64,000 nucleotides of DNA from Olsenella sp. Marseille-P4559 (GTDB lineage: Bacteria; Actinomycetota; Coriobacteriia; Coriobacteriales; Atopobiaceae). The stretch spans positions 302,690 to 366,689 of the forward strand of contig NZ_LR027575.1 of NCBI RefSeq assembly GCF_900605015.1. The letters run 5' to 3'. The notes beneath the pieces are model-generated. The model made no database searches and was not told the DNA's origin. It worked only from the letters and a program-made list of their open reading frames with translations. Below are positions 1-8,733 of the stretch, one piece after another; position 1 is the first letter of the stretch; each line of letters begins with the position of its first letter. Position numbers and translations under genes: made by a program.

Positions 1-1020
1 CACGTGGGACGCGACTTCTTCGCATTTCGCGACGTGCGCGAGAAGGGCCAGCAGAGCCGATATGCTGGCTGGTTCGACATCGACTGGAACGGCAACAGCG
101 AGTTCGACGATGGCTTCGGCTATGAGGCCTGGGCGGGGGTCTCGACGCTCGTAAAGCTCAACCATGCCAACTTCGAGCTCAACGACTACCTCGCCGATGT
201 CATTCGCGGTTGGGTGCGCGACTTCGACATTGACGGCCTGCGTCTGGACGTGGCCTACTGCCTGGACCGCGGATACCTTGGCTATCTGCGTCAGATCGCC
301 GACGGCATTTCGCAGGATCGTGGCGAGAAGTTCGTGCTGGTGGGCGAAACCATGTTTGGTGACTACAACCAGTGGATGGGCGATGGCCTCTGCGACTCGG
401 TGACCAACTACGAGGCCTACAAGGGCCTTTGGTCAAGCTTCAACAGCGCGAACATGCACGAGGTTGCCTACGCGCTCGAGCGCCAGAGCGGAAGCCAGCC
501 TTGGGACCTCTACACGGGCAAGCACCTTCTCGACTTTGTCGACAACCATGATGTGCCGCGCATCGCGACCAAGCTGGACGACAGGCGCCAGCTCAAGCCC
601 CTCTATGGGCTACTCTTTGCCATGTGCGGCGTGCCGTGCGTCTATTACGGCAGCGAGTGGGGCATCGAGGGCGAGCAACACTATGGTGACTATGGGCTGC
701 GTCCCGCGCTGGACGCGCCGGAGTGGAGCGACCTCACGGACTGGATCTGCGCTTTGGCGCATACGCGCGTGAAGAGTGACGCCATCGTGTGGGGTGACTA
801 TCACGAGCTGCAGTGCCAGCCGCAGCAGCTGGTCTTCCAGCGCAGTCATGATGACGAGCGGGTCATTGTGGCGATAAATGCATCGGCCGAGCCGGCCGTG
901 GCGCACTTCGATGCGGGATGTGGGCGCGCCGTTGACCTCATCTCCGGCGAGCCACACGACTTTGGTGGGGGCTCGGAGCTGGCCCCCTTCTCGGCTTACT
1001 GGTGGCGCTGCGAGCGGTAG
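1..1020 (+). CDS. GH13 alpha-amylase-family glycosidase, 5' truncated
   Basis: Hydrolyses alpha-glucosidic bonds in starch-derived oligosaccharides, probably in the cytoplasm. The frame is open to the left edge and the first codons read HVGRDFFAF, as in the middle of cyclomaltodextrinase/neopullulanase-type enzymes, so the N-terminal part lies outside the window and the GTG at 4 is not taken as the start. The GH13 signatures are visible in order: GLRLDVAY near residue 80 (nucleophile Asp in LRLD), VGETMF near 114 (acid/base Glu) and FVDNHDVPR near 180 (transition-state Asp). A short beta domain follows and the gene ends at TAG 1018-1020. Family membership is certain. The exact specificity (cyclomaltodextrinase, maltogenic amylase or alpha-glucosidase) cannot be fixed from the C-terminal part. 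Confidence 0.93.
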   Translation, partial: HVGRDFFAFRDVREKGQQSRYAGWFDIDWNGNSEFDDGFGYEAWAGVSTLVKLNHANFELNDYLADVIRGWVRDFDIDGLRLDVAYCLDRGYLGYLRQIADGISQDRGEKFVLVGETMFGDYNQWMGDGLCDSVTNYEAYKGLWSSFNSANMHEVAYALERQSGSQPWDLYTGKHLLDFVDNHDVPRIATKLDDRRQLKPLYGLLFAMCGVPCVYYGSEWGIEGEQHYGDYGLRPALDAPEWSDLTDWICALAHTRVKSDAIVWGDYHELQCQPQQLVFQRSHDDERVIVAINASAEPAVAHFDAGCGRAVDLISGEPHDFGGGSELAPFSAYWWRCER

Positions 1021-1138
1021 GAGAGCAATGACCGTGCGGGGTTCTTCGCGTGCGAACGGCAGGCAAATGGCCGAAGGTGCAGGGGAGTGCGTGGCGCACG
1101 TGCTTTTGGTGGGAATTTGGTAGTTGGCAACGGTTGGT

Positions 1139-1164
1139 GGCCGGCAGTCGGGGGGATGCCGGCC
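1139..1164 (+). terminator. Possible terminator hairpin after the GH13 gene
   Basis: An 8-bp perfect stem (GGCCGGCA 1139-1146, TGCCGGCC 1157-1164) with a 10-nt loop lies about 120 bp past the GH13 stop codon. No clear U-tract follows, so it may be a weak or Rho-assisted terminator, or only a hairpin. Confidence 0.3.
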
Positions 1165-1214
1165 TCCTCACTGGCAGCTGGAGGCGAGTCCTGTCCTTCT
1201 CGGATGGATGACTG

Positions 1215-1464
1215 TGCATGAAATTGCTCTATCGAGCGGTTTTTCGAGAGTCGTCGCATGAAAACGCGATATCGCAAGGCGCCTCGGTGCATCTATCATC
1301 AAATTTGAAAATAAGTATTACAAATAATGCATATATTTGGAATAATATGCACTAATATGGAATTATAGTTACACTTTTGATGTGAAAGCCCAAAATCGAC
1401 CTTACGATAGCCCGTTTTCATGCAGCGGAAGCAAAAAAGTCGTGCGATAAGCCATTTTCATACA
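1215..1464. repeat. Mirrored pairs of a 20-bp repeat flanking an AT-rich core
   Basis: Four related 20-mers occur in this gene-free interval between convergent genes. Two are on the plus strand at 1215-1234 and 1255-1274 (TGCATGAAATTGCTCTATCG and CGCATGAAAACGCGATATCG). Two are on the minus strand at 1405-1424 and 1445-1464 (TGCATGAAAACGGGCTATCG and TGTATGAAAATGGCTTATCG). Within each pair the copies start exactly 40 bp apart, and the pairs point toward each other around an AT-rich core (about 1295-1400). T-runs lie in the spacer of each pair. No ORF in 1021-1672 looks coding. The function is unknown; a protein-binding site, small-RNA locus or element remnant are possibilities. Confidence 0.7.
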
Positions 1465-1617
1465 GTTGGACCCCTGTGGCTTGGCATCATTGCTTGCCAA
1501 ACGCGTTGTGGACAACGCTATTGCTGGGAGGTTGGATTGGTGCCGCCCCGAAGGGCCCTGGCTATTAAGGTAGCCGCCTCCCCTAGTCTCCCTGTTCGTG
1601 CTGTGCTATCGCACAGA

Positions 1618-1652
1618 AAGGCCGTCTCGGGAAGGAATCCCGAGACGGCCTT
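1618..1652 (-). terminator. Rho-independent terminator of pyk
   Basis: A perfect 15-bp inverted repeat (1618-1632 with 1638-1652, 5-nt loop) lies 21 bp beyond the pyk stop codon. Read on the minus strand the stem ends in TTT, giving a short U-tract. Confidence 0.85.
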
Positions 1653-1672
1653 CGCAGCACTTGGAACAGCCC

Positions 1673-3127
1673 CTATTGGACCTGTGCCACCATCGCCATG
1701 TTGGTGCTGGTGGTGTAGTCGCCCTGACGTGGGGAGGTCTGCGGGTCGCCGGCGGTGATGACCACGATGTCACCAGGGCTCACGACCTCATTCTCCTTGG
1801 CGACGGTGAGGGCGTTGTAGAGCGTGTTGGAGAGCGAGCTCTGCTCGGTCGTCTTGAACGCGTAGACGCCCCAGTAGAAGCAGGTGCGACGAATCGCCTC
1901 GTCGCTCGGGCTCATGGCGTACAGGGGGATGTGAGGGCGGAAGTTGGAGACGATGCGCGCTGTGCGGCCGGAATGCGTGGGGCACAGGATGCACTTGGCG
2001 TCCACGCGGTCGGCCATCTCGACGGCCGCAAAGCCGGTGGCACCGTTCACGTTGCGCACGCCGCCGCGGTCGTGGTAGACGTTGCGCTCCTCGAGGTAGC
2101 ACTCGGTCTCCTTGGCGATTTCGGCCATGGTGCGGACGGCGGCAACGGGGTACTTGCCGGCAGCGGTCTCGCCGGAGAGCATGACGCAGTCGGTGCCATC
2201 GTAGATGGCGTTGGCAACGTCGGCGACCTCGGCGCGCGTGGGGCGCGGGTTGCGGATCATCGAGTCGAGCATCTGCGTGGCGGTGATGACCGGCTTGTAC
2301 GCGTTGTTGCACTTGCGGATGATGGTCTTCTGGATGTGGGGTACCTGAGCCGCAGGCACCTCGACACCCAGGTCACCACGCGCAACCATGATGCCGTCGG
2401 AGGCCGCAAGGATCTCGTCGAAGTTCTTGACGCCAAGTGCGCTCTCGATCTTGGGGAAGATCTGGACGTGCGGTGCACCCATCTCAACGCAGATGTCGCG
2501 AATCTGCTTGACCGCGGCACCGTCGCGGATGAAGGACGCGGCGATGGCGTCAATGCCCAGCTCGCAGCCAAACATGATGTCCGCATGGTCTTGGTCGGTG
2601 ACGGAAGGCAGGCCAATGTTCACGTTGGGAACGTTGACGCCCTTCTTCTCGCCAATCTCGCCACCGTTGGTAACCACGCAGTGGATGTCAGAGCCGTCCA
2701 CGTGGTCGACCTCAAGGCCAACCAGGCCATCATCGATCAGGATGATGGAGCCCTTCTTGACCTCGCTTGGAAGGTTGAGGTAGTCCAGCGAGATGTGTCC
2801 AGCGTTGCCGTGGAAGTCTTCGCTCGTGGGCTGTGCGGTCACGACGATGGAGTCGCCGGTGTTGACGGCGACCTTCTTGCCATCCTCGAGAAGACCGGTG
2901 CGGACCTCGGGACCCTTGGTGTCAAGCATGATTGCCACGGGGATGCTGAGCTCGCTCGAGATGCGGCGGACGCGCTCGATCATCTGGCGGTGGTAGTCGT
3001 GGCTGCCGTGGCTGAAGTTGAAGCGGGCAACGTTCATGCCACTCTCGATCAGGGCACGAAGGACCTCGTCGCTCTCTGTGGCGGGTCCCATGGTGCACAC
3101 GATCTTGGTCTTCTTGCTAAATGCCAT
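1673..3127 (-). CDS. pyk: Pyruvate kinase
   Basis: Cytoplasmic glycolytic enzyme converting phosphoenolpyruvate and ADP to pyruvate and ATP. The start is ATG at 3127 (MAFSKKTKIVCTMGPATES), preceded by AAAAGGAG at good spacing; this gives 484 aa, normal for the family. Visible signatures are the N-terminal TKIVCTMGP, RFNFSHGS, MLDTKGPEVRTG and the active-site block MVARGDLGVEVP. The C-terminal allosteric domain is complete (CILCPTHSGRTAR) and the protein ends TNMAMVAQVQ. It lies upstream of a strong terminator and 43 bp downstream of the lactate-dehydrogenase-like gene on the same strand, so the two may be co-transcribed as a fermentation unit (pyruvate formation and reduction). Confidence 0.97.
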   Translation of the reverse strand: MAFSKKTKIVCTMGPATESDEVLRALIESGMNVARFNFSHGSHDYHRQMIERVRRISSELSIPVAIMLDTKGPEVRTGLLEDGKKVAVNTGDSIVVTAQPTSEDFHGNAGHISLDYLNLPSEVKKGSIILIDDGLVGLEVDHVDGSDIHCVVTNGGEIGEKKGVNVPNVNIGLPSVTDQDHADIMFGCELGIDAIAASFIRDGAAVKQIRDICVEMGAPHVQIFPKIESALGVKNFDEILAASDGIMVARGDLGVEVPAAQVPHIQKTIIRKCNNAYKPVITATQMLDSMIRNPRPTRAEVADVANAIYDGTDCVMLSGETAAGKYPVAAVRTMAEIAKETECYLEERNVYHDRGGVRNVNGATGFAAVEMADRVDAKCILCPTHSGRTARIVSNFRPHIPLYAMSPSDEAIRRTCFYWGVYAFKTTEQSSLSNTLYNALTVAKENEVVSPGDIVVITAGDPQTSPRQGDYTTSTNMAMVAQVQ

Positions 3128-3170
3128 TTTTCTCCTTTTCCGCATTTCCTCTTTGATGCGAAGTCTGTGG

Positions 3171-4175
3171 CTAGCAGACGATGCTCCGGGGCACGAAATC
3201 GGTGCCATTGGCATATGCCTGCGCATTGTCGAGCGTGACGCGGGCGATCTGGCTCAGGGCCTCCTTGGTGAAGAAGGCCTGGTGAGAGGTCATGACCACG
3301 TTGGGGAAGGAGCAGAGACGCCCGGTGACGGAGTCGATGACCTCGCCTGCGCGGTCCTGGTAGACGTTGGCGTTCTCCTCCTCGTACACGTCGAGGCCAG
3401 CAGCGCCGATCTTGCCGGAGATGATGCCGCGGATGAGCGCCTGGGTGTCGACGAGGCCGCCACGGCCGGTGTTCACGAAGATTACGCCGTCCTTCATCTT
3501 GGCGATGGACTCGTCGTTGATCATGTGGTAGCTCTCCTCGTTGAGGAAGGCGTGCAGCGAGATGAGGTCGGCGCGGCGGAACAGCTCGTCGTAGTCCACG
3601 TACTCGTCGATGACGTGCTCCTCGTCGATGAGTCTCTGGTTGGGGTAGAGGTCGGAACCAAGGACCGTCATGCCAAAGCCCTTGCAGATGCGGCAGAGCG
3701 CGGCGCCGATGCGGCCGGTGCCGATGATGCCGGCGGTCTTGTCATGGAGCGTCTCGCCGACAAGGCCGGAGAGGTCGAAGTCGTTCTCGCGGACGCGGAT
3801 GTAACCCTTGTGGATGCGGCGGTTGGCGCAGAGGGCAAGGCCCATGGCGTGCTCGGCGATGGCCTCGGGGGAGTAGGCGGGAACGCGGGTGACCTTCATG
3901 CCGAGGTCCTTGGCAACCTCGACGTTGACGGCGTCGAATCCTGCGCAGCGCATGAGCACGAGCTTCACGCCAAACCCGGCGAGGATCTCGAGGGTCATGG
4001 CGCCGCAGTCGGCGTTCACGAAGGCGCAGACCGCGTCATAGCCGCGGGCAAGGGCTGCGGTCATGGGCGTGAGGTTGGTCTCGGTGAAGTCGATCTTGAC
4101 GTCTGGGTAGTCCTTGAGCTCCTTTGTGAACGAGTCCCTGTCATAGCTGGCGGTGCCGTAGAACAGAATCTTCAT
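3171..4175 (-). CDS. D-lactate dehydrogenase-like 2-hydroxyacid dehydrogenase
   Basis: NAD-dependent D-isomer-specific 2-hydroxyacid dehydrogenase, probably reducing pyruvate to D-lactate and so recycling NADH in fermentation. The start chosen is ATG 4175 (MKILFYGTASYDRDSF), with GGAAAGG just upstream; an upstream in-frame ATG at 4208 has no better signal. At 334 aa the length is normal. It shows the Rossmann motif GIIGTGRIG, the catalytic Arg in NTGRGGLVD, the Glu in GLDVYEEE and the His in MTSHQAFFT. Next to pyruvate kinase, lactate formation is the most economical reading. Another alpha-keto-acid substrate (hydroxyisocaproate type) cannot be excluded. Confidence 0.85.
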   Translation of the reverse strand: MKILFYGTASYDRDSFTKELKDYPDVKIDFTETNLTPMTAALARGYDAVCAFVNADCGAMTLEILAGFGVKLVLMRCAGFDAVNVEVAKDLGMKVTRVPAYSPEAIAEHAMGLALCANRRIHKGYIRVRENDFDLSGLVGETLHDKTAGIIGTGRIGAALCRICKGFGMTVLGSDLYPNQRLIDEEHVIDEYVDYDELFRRADLISLHAFLNEESYHMINDESIAKMKDGVIFVNTGRGGLVDTQALIRGIISGKIGAAGLDVYEEENANVYQDRAGEVIDSVTGRLCSFPNVVMTSHQAFFTKEALSQIARVTLDNAQAYANGTDFVPRSIVC

Positions 4176-4401
4176 GGTTGCCCTTTCCTCGAGACCCTGT
4201 GGAATCAACCTCGCACGCGTTCACGTGCGGCCTTGGTAGAAGTTTACCGCATGCGAGCGGGAAGCGTGAGCTGTTCGGGCAAGTCCTTACGAATGAGACG
4301 GAGGCAGCGGGGCGGACGGATTGCACGGCCAGCGCAAACGATTGCGCGGCCCACCAATCGCCTCGGTGCCGAGCCGGAGGGTGCTTGGCCCCCGGGTGGG
4401 C

Positions 4402-6165
4402 CTACCCCAATAGGCGCCAGATGGTGGTCCGGCTTATCCCCAGGACGCGCGCCGCCTCCGTCTGGTTGTTACCGCAGCGCCGTATTACCTCGCGAATGAC
4501 GTCTTGCTCCACCTCGCGAAGCGGGCGCATGACGTCCGTGCCCCATGCGTTCGAGGGGGCTCCGGCGCCGAGGCCACCTCCTTGGGCGATGATTCCACGC
4601 ACCGCCTCTGCGCCAATGGCCCCGCCTTCCGCTGCGGCAACGCACTGCTGAAGCGTGAGGTGAAGCTCCTCGTAGTTGCCCGGCCAGGAATAGTGCACCA
4701 AGATGTCCAGGGCCTCGTCGGTGAGCATGAGCCTTGGGGTGCCTACCTCCTCGCAGGTGGCGGTGAGGAGCAGTGTGATGGCACGCCCCAGGTCCCCACG
4801 TTCCCTCATGGGCGGGACCCTCACGATGCTGAACCTGAGGCTCTCGTAGAGGATCTCCATCGTTTTGGGGTCAGGCGAGTCCGTGCTCTCCATCGAGACC
4901 ATCAGACGGTTCCGCTCAACCATCCTCGTGCGTCGCACGATGTCCAGGAGCTGGCGCATCCTCTCTCCTCCCAGTGCTTGCAGGGAGTTGAAAAACAGCG
5001 TGCACTCTCCCGCGTAGAGCGGAGAGTTGGGGGAGTCGGCAAGGTATGCCCAGCTCTTCTCAGTTACCAGAGGGCAGTCGACTGTGACATAGGGGCGCGT
5101 GCTCAGGGGGCTGGAGAGGTAGAGAAGCTGGGCGATTTGCTCCTTGCCCGAGCAGGGTTCACCAAGGAGGAGGAGCGGCTTGGTCCCCCTCTGGACCCCG
5201 GCGACAAGCTGTGCCAAGTCCTCACTTGCCCGGGTTGTATGGAAGGCGCTCTTCTCATAGGATGCCTCGACCTCAGCTCTGTTGCTGCGTTCGATGCCCG
5301 CGTGCGAACTGTTGGATGGGGCGTTTGCCTGCGTCACGCTGAAGGCGAGGAACCTCCTGCCATCTGACTCCACAGGCGTCTTGTGAAGACGGAAGAGCCT
5401 CCGACCGCGTTGCAGCACCAGGCGCTCATCAGCCATTCCCGTGAGGTGCTGGCGCATGAAAGCTACGAGGTCGTCTCTGCCTTCCTCGAGGTTGGAGTAG
5501 GTGATCCTGCCCTCTGCCGAGAAGACGGCAAAGCGTGCGTCCTGTGCTCGGACGAGGTTCCAGAGCATGCGGTTCTTGGCGAGGAGGTCGTGGGTGCGCT
5601 GGCAGAACACGAGGGCTTGGTCGAGGGCGGCAGAGACGCTGGCCTCGCCGGACTCGAGGAGGAAGGCATTGAGGCCAAGGTCACGGCATCGAGGCAGCGA
5701 GAACGTGTCGCACAGGACGACAGGGTAGCTTCCCTCGACTACCGTTTGGAGCACGAGGGGAAGCTCGTCCTCGAAGGCGACCCCATGGAGGTCGAGGTCG
5801 AAGTCGCTGAACCTGGCCACCTCGCTCAGGGGGCCGATCGCGTTCTCAAAGCCCACGACGGCGGTTCGCCTGCCTTTTGGGTTATGGGCGATGAGGCACT
5901 CGTAGAAGTCCGCGACAGAGATTCCCACCTCGATGACGGGAAGGGCGAACTCGTCCTCGAGGAGCTGAGCGGTGCCGCCTCGTGAGATGAGGACGTCGTA
6001 GTCTGCCCCCATGCTCCCCAGGGCAGTGGCGAGGCCCTGTGAGAGGTCTCCCTCGTGGACGGTGACGGAGAGGTCCGGGTAGCGTGGGGCGACGCGCTCC
6101 ACCTGCTCGGCAAGACCATGGTAAGGCGCAATGAACAGGACGCTGTAGCGCGCGAGATGATTCAT
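4402..6165 (-). CDS. PrpR-type regulator with degenerate AAA+ and Fis HTH
   Basis: Likely transcriptional regulator of the divergent acid-sugar operon. Residues 1 to about 190 match the PrpR N-terminal sensor fold (ISRGGTAQLLED, YDVLISRGG, AVVGFENAIGPLSE). A linker follows, then an AAA+ region with a Walker A-like GEPCSGKEQ, and a C-terminal Fis-type helix-turn-helix NNQTEAARVLGISRTTIWRL. The sigma-54 contact loop GAFTGA, expected about 40-60 residues after Walker A, is absent: the sequence runs SWAYLADSPNSPLYAGE. Actinobacteria generally lack sigma-54, so this protein probably acts on sigma-70-type promoters, as TyrR does. There is no strong Shine-Dalgarno before ATG 6165. The gene is 587 aa. 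Confidence 0.82.
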   Translation of the reverse strand: MNHLARYSVLFIAPYHGLAEQVERVAPRYPDLSVTVHEGDLSQGLATALGSMGADYDVLISRGGTAQLLEDEFALPVIEVGISVADFYECLIAHNPKGRRTAVVGFENAIGPLSEVARFSDFDLDLHGVAFEDELPLVLQTVVEGSYPVVLCDTFSLPRCRDLGLNAFLLESGEASVSAALDQALVFCQRTHDLLAKNRMLWNLVRAQDARFAVFSAEGRITYSNLEEGRDDLVAFMRQHLTGMADERLVLQRGRRLFRLHKTPVESDGRRFLAFSVTQANAPSNSSHAGIERSNRAEVEASYEKSAFHTTRASEDLAQLVAGVQRGTKPLLLLGEPCSGKEQIAQLLYLSSPLSTRPYVTVDCPLVTEKSWAYLADSPNSPLYAGECTLFFNSLQALGGERMRQLLDIVRRTRMVERNRLMVSMESTDSPDPKTMEILYESLRFSIVRVPPMRERGDLGRAITLLLTATCEEVGTPRLMLTDEALDILVHYSWPGNYEELHLTLQQCVAAAEGGAIGAEAVRGIIAQGGGLGAGAPSNAWGTDVMRPLREVEQDVIREVIRRCGNNQTEAARVLGISRTTIWRLLG

Positions 6166-6168
6166 GCA

Positions 6169-6183
6169 GTTCCAATCTGGAAC
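6169..6183. promoter_or_regulatory. Inverted repeat in the regulator/operon intergenic region
   Basis: GTTCCA-N3-TGGAAC lies 4-18 bp upstream of the PrpR-like start codon, in the 142-bp divergent promoter region. On the minus strand a TACAAT (-10-like) sits at 6209-6214. The dyad could be an autoregulatory operator. This is inference from position and symmetry only. Confidence 0.4.
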
Positions 6184-6307
6184 AAACTCACTTTTAAAGT
6201 TGTCCCATATTGTAACCCAATAACCCTTCGAGAGAAGTTAATCCGCTGGCCTGCGTGCGCGATAGTGATTGCGACTGCAGGGGAGTTGCCGAAGGGAGGG
6301 GACCTTG

Positions 6308-7522
6308 GTGCGCGTGACGATCATCGCAGACGACCTGACGGGCGCCTTGGACTCTGGCGTGCACTTCCTTCCAGCGCAGGTTGAGGTTGCCGTCCTCGCC
6401 GACGCAGAGTGCTATCAGAACCCTGAAAACCTGCCCTGTGTGCTATCCATCAATGCGGATACGCGTCACGATACGGCCCAGGAAGCATACGAGAAGGTCT
6501 TCTCGCTTACCTCTGCCGCTCGCAAGGCTGGTGCACGTTGCGTGGTGAAAAAGACCGACTCTGCTCTCCGTGGCAATGTTGGTGCAGAGCTGGCCGCAGC
6601 ATATGATGCGATGGGGGTTCGCCGCCTGCACTTCCTGCCTGCACTGCCGGGCATTGGTCGCGTCACCAAAGGCGGCGTGCAGCTGGTCGATGGCGTATCG
6701 GTATCCGCGAGCAGCTTCGGGCGAGACCCCTTTGAGCCTGTCGTGTGCTCACGCATCGACCACCTCGTCAAGACCCAGACCGATATCCCCGTATGCCTGG
6801 TAGCAGTGGGGGAGCCAGTGCCGACCGGTTTCTCGGGGATCATCGTCTATGATGCGACCACCGCAGAGGATATGCGCTCTCGCGTGCAAGAACTTGCCGA
6901 CATGGGCGAGCTGGACGTCGTCGCGGGGTGCGCCGGTCTTACCGAGGCGCTCTCAGGCGTTCTCGGGCTGGGGAAGGACGATACGCCCGAGGCGGCCCCG
7001 CGCGGCGGCAACCTTCTGGTCGCCTGCGGGAGCGTGAGCCCCGTGTCACACGCTCAGTGCGCCTATGCGCGAGAGGCCGGCGCGGCAGTGTTCCCCGTGG
7101 CGGGACATCAAAAGTGTAATCAGGCATGGACAGGTTCCCCCGAGGGCGCTGCGTTCGTCGAAAAAGTGGGGAAGAGCTGGGAGAACAGCCCTCTCACTGT
7201 TATCGACGGCAGCAGACACGAGAACCTGGAGGGCCTTGTGCCCGAAGATGCCGATGTGCGCCAAACCGTGGCGGACAGCATAGCGAACATCCTTTTGCAT
7301 GTATGTGAGCAGAAGATCTACGGCCGCGTGCTCGTCACCGGTGGCGACATCTTGGCGAGTTTCCTCGCGCAGGCGGGTGTGAAGCGCCTGCGGCCTGCAT
7401 CCGAGACGGTCGGCGGAATCGTTGCCATGGAGGTGACGCTCGGCGCGGGACACCTTGTGCTTGCGGCAAAGTCTGGTGGGTTCGGCGAAAAGGAACTCTT
7501 CGTTGATCTTTCTAGGAACTAG
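6308..7522 (+). CDS. Four-carbon acid sugar kinase family protein (DUF1537)
   Basis: ATP-dependent kinase of the DtnK/OtnK family, which phosphorylates tetronates such as threonate or erythronate at O4. The N-terminal signature IIADDLTGALDSG and the paired VKKTDSALRGNVGAE are typical. The C-terminal nucleotide-binding half (VTGGDILASFL, ETVGGIVAMEVTLG) is complete. The start is placed at GTG 6308, because GGGAGGGG ends 6 bp before it; TTG 6305 is the alternative. Length 404 aa. It is the first gene of a run of closely spaced same-strand genes. In known tetronate pathways the kinase product is oxidised by a PdxA-type enzyme, and such a gene is present three genes downstream. Confidence 0.88.
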   Translation: MRVTIIADDLTGALDSGVHFLPAQVEVAVLADAECYQNPENLPCVLSINADTRHDTAQEAYEKVFSLTSAARKAGARCVVKKTDSALRGNVGAELAAAYDAMGVRRLHFLPALPGIGRVTKGGVQLVDGVSVSASSFGRDPFEPVVCSRIDHLVKTQTDIPVCLVAVGEPVPTGFSGIIVYDATTAEDMRSRVQELADMGELDVVAGCAGLTEALSGVLGLGKDDTPEAAPRGGNLLVACGSVSPVSHAQCAYAREAGAAVFPVAGHQKCNQAWTGSPEGAAFVEKVGKSWENSPLTVIDGSRHENLEGLVPEDADVRQTVADSIANILLHVCEQKIYGRVLVTGGDILASFLAQAGVKRLRPASETVGGIVAMEVTLGAGHLVLAAKSGGFGEKELFVDLSRN

Positions 7523-7550
7523 TTCCCAAAGCGGGAAAGGAGCATTTGAA

Positions 7551-8705
7551 ATGTTGGCAACGTATTCCCTCAAGCTTCCCAAGGTGGTCTTCGGCGGCGA
7601 GGATTCGCTCGAGCAGCTCGCCGGCGTGCTCGAGAAGGAGGGCGCGCAAAAGGTGGCCGTCTTCACCGACCCGACGCTGCGCAAGCTGGGGCTCGTCGAT
7701 CCCGTCCTGGCTGCCGTCAAGGCAGCCGGCGCCGAGGCCACGGTATACGACGACATCCCGGCAGAGCCCAGCTACGGCCAAGTGCAGGCCGTCGTCGACC
7801 AGGTGGCGGGCACCGGAGAGGACATCGTGGTGGCCGTGGGCGGCGGCTCGGTCATGGACACCGCCAAGCTCGCCTGCGTCTGCGCAGGCGCGGACTACAC
7901 CGTCCACGACCTCCTGAGCGATCCCAAGCGCGCAAAGAAGCAGATTGCCTGCGTGGCCGTTCCCACCACGGCGGGCACGGGTGCCGAGGCAACCATCAAC
8001 GCCATTGTGGCCGTCTCCGAGGACGAGGTGAAAATCGGCATTGTGAACGATGACATGATGCCCGATTACGTGCTTCTCGACGTGCGCATGATACAGAACC
8101 TCCCGCGCTCCATCGCCGCGGCCACCGGCCTTGACGCCATGTGCCACGCGATCGAGTGCTTCACCTGCAAGAAGGCGAACCCCTTCAGCGACATGTTTGC
8201 GCTGGAGGCCTTCGACCTCATCATCAACAACATCGAGCGCGCCTGCGACGACAAAGACGCGCTGGACGCCAAGCGCGCCATGCAGGTGGCTGCCCTCTAC
8301 GGCGGCATCGCCATCACGGCTTCGGGCACCACGGCGGTACACGGCCTGTCCTACCCGCTGGGCGGCAAGTACCACGTGCCGCACGGCGTCTCCAATGCCA
8401 TTCTCCTCTCGCCGGTCATGCACTTCAACGAGCCGGCCATCCGAGACAGGCTCGCCATCGCCTACGACCGCGCCATCAAGGGCGATGCCAAGACCGAGGA
8501 GGAGAAGTCCGCTGCCGTCATCGAGCGCATGGACCAGATCGTGAGCCACCTGGACATTCCCAAGACCTTGGATGCGCTGGGCGTCCACGACGCGTCCATC
8601 GATTGGCTGGCCGAGGCCGGCATCAAGCAGCAGCGCCTGCTTTCGAACAACAAGCGCGAGGTCACGCTCGAGGACGCAAAGGCGATCTACCGCCAGATCA
8701 TGTAG
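7551..8705 (+). CDS. Iron-containing alcohol dehydrogenase
   Basis: NAD(P)-dependent, metal-dependent alcohol or aldehyde reductase of the Fe-ADH family. The start is ATG 7551 with AAAGGAG upstream; 384 aa is the usual length. The dinucleotide motif GGGSVMDTAK and the metal ligands are visible: Asp and His in TGLDAMCHAIE, and His residues in VHGLSYPLGGKYHVPHG. The gene sits between the DUF1537 kinase and the DapA-family aldolase. I infer that it interconverts an aldehyde or keto-acid intermediate of the acid-sugar pathway with its alcohol; lactaldehyde-, hydroxybutyrate- or glycolaldehyde-type substrates are all possible. Confidence 0.9.
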   Translation: MLATYSLKLPKVVFGGEDSLEQLAGVLEKEGAQKVAVFTDPTLRKLGLVDPVLAAVKAAGAEATVYDDIPAEPSYGQVQAVVDQVAGTGEDIVVAVGGGSVMDTAKLACVCAGADYTVHDLLSDPKRAKKQIACVAVPTTAGTGAEATINAIVAVSEDEVKIGIVNDDMMPDYVLLDVRMIQNLPRSIAAATGLDAMCHAIECFTCKKANPFSDMFALEAFDLIINNIERACDDKDALDAKRAMQVAALYGGIAITASGTTAVHGLSYPLGGKYHVPHGVSNAILLSPVMHFNEPAIRDRLAIAYDRAIKGDAKTEEEKSAAVIERMDQIVSHLDIPKTLDALGVHDASIDWLAEAGIKQQRLLSNNKREVTLEDAKAIYRQIM

Positions 8706-8733
8706 GGAAGGCAAGCGAAGGAAGGACAGGGCA

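Noticed and set aside
1215-1464. Short CRISPR array
   Set aside because: Repeats are only 20 bp and imperfect, two per strand in opposite orientation, spacers 20 bp; no cas gene nearby.
1598-3238. 546-aa open frame opposite pyruvate kinase
   Set aside because: Antisense shadow of a clear pyk gene in high-GC DNA; composition is Val/Asp/Gly/His-rich with no motif.
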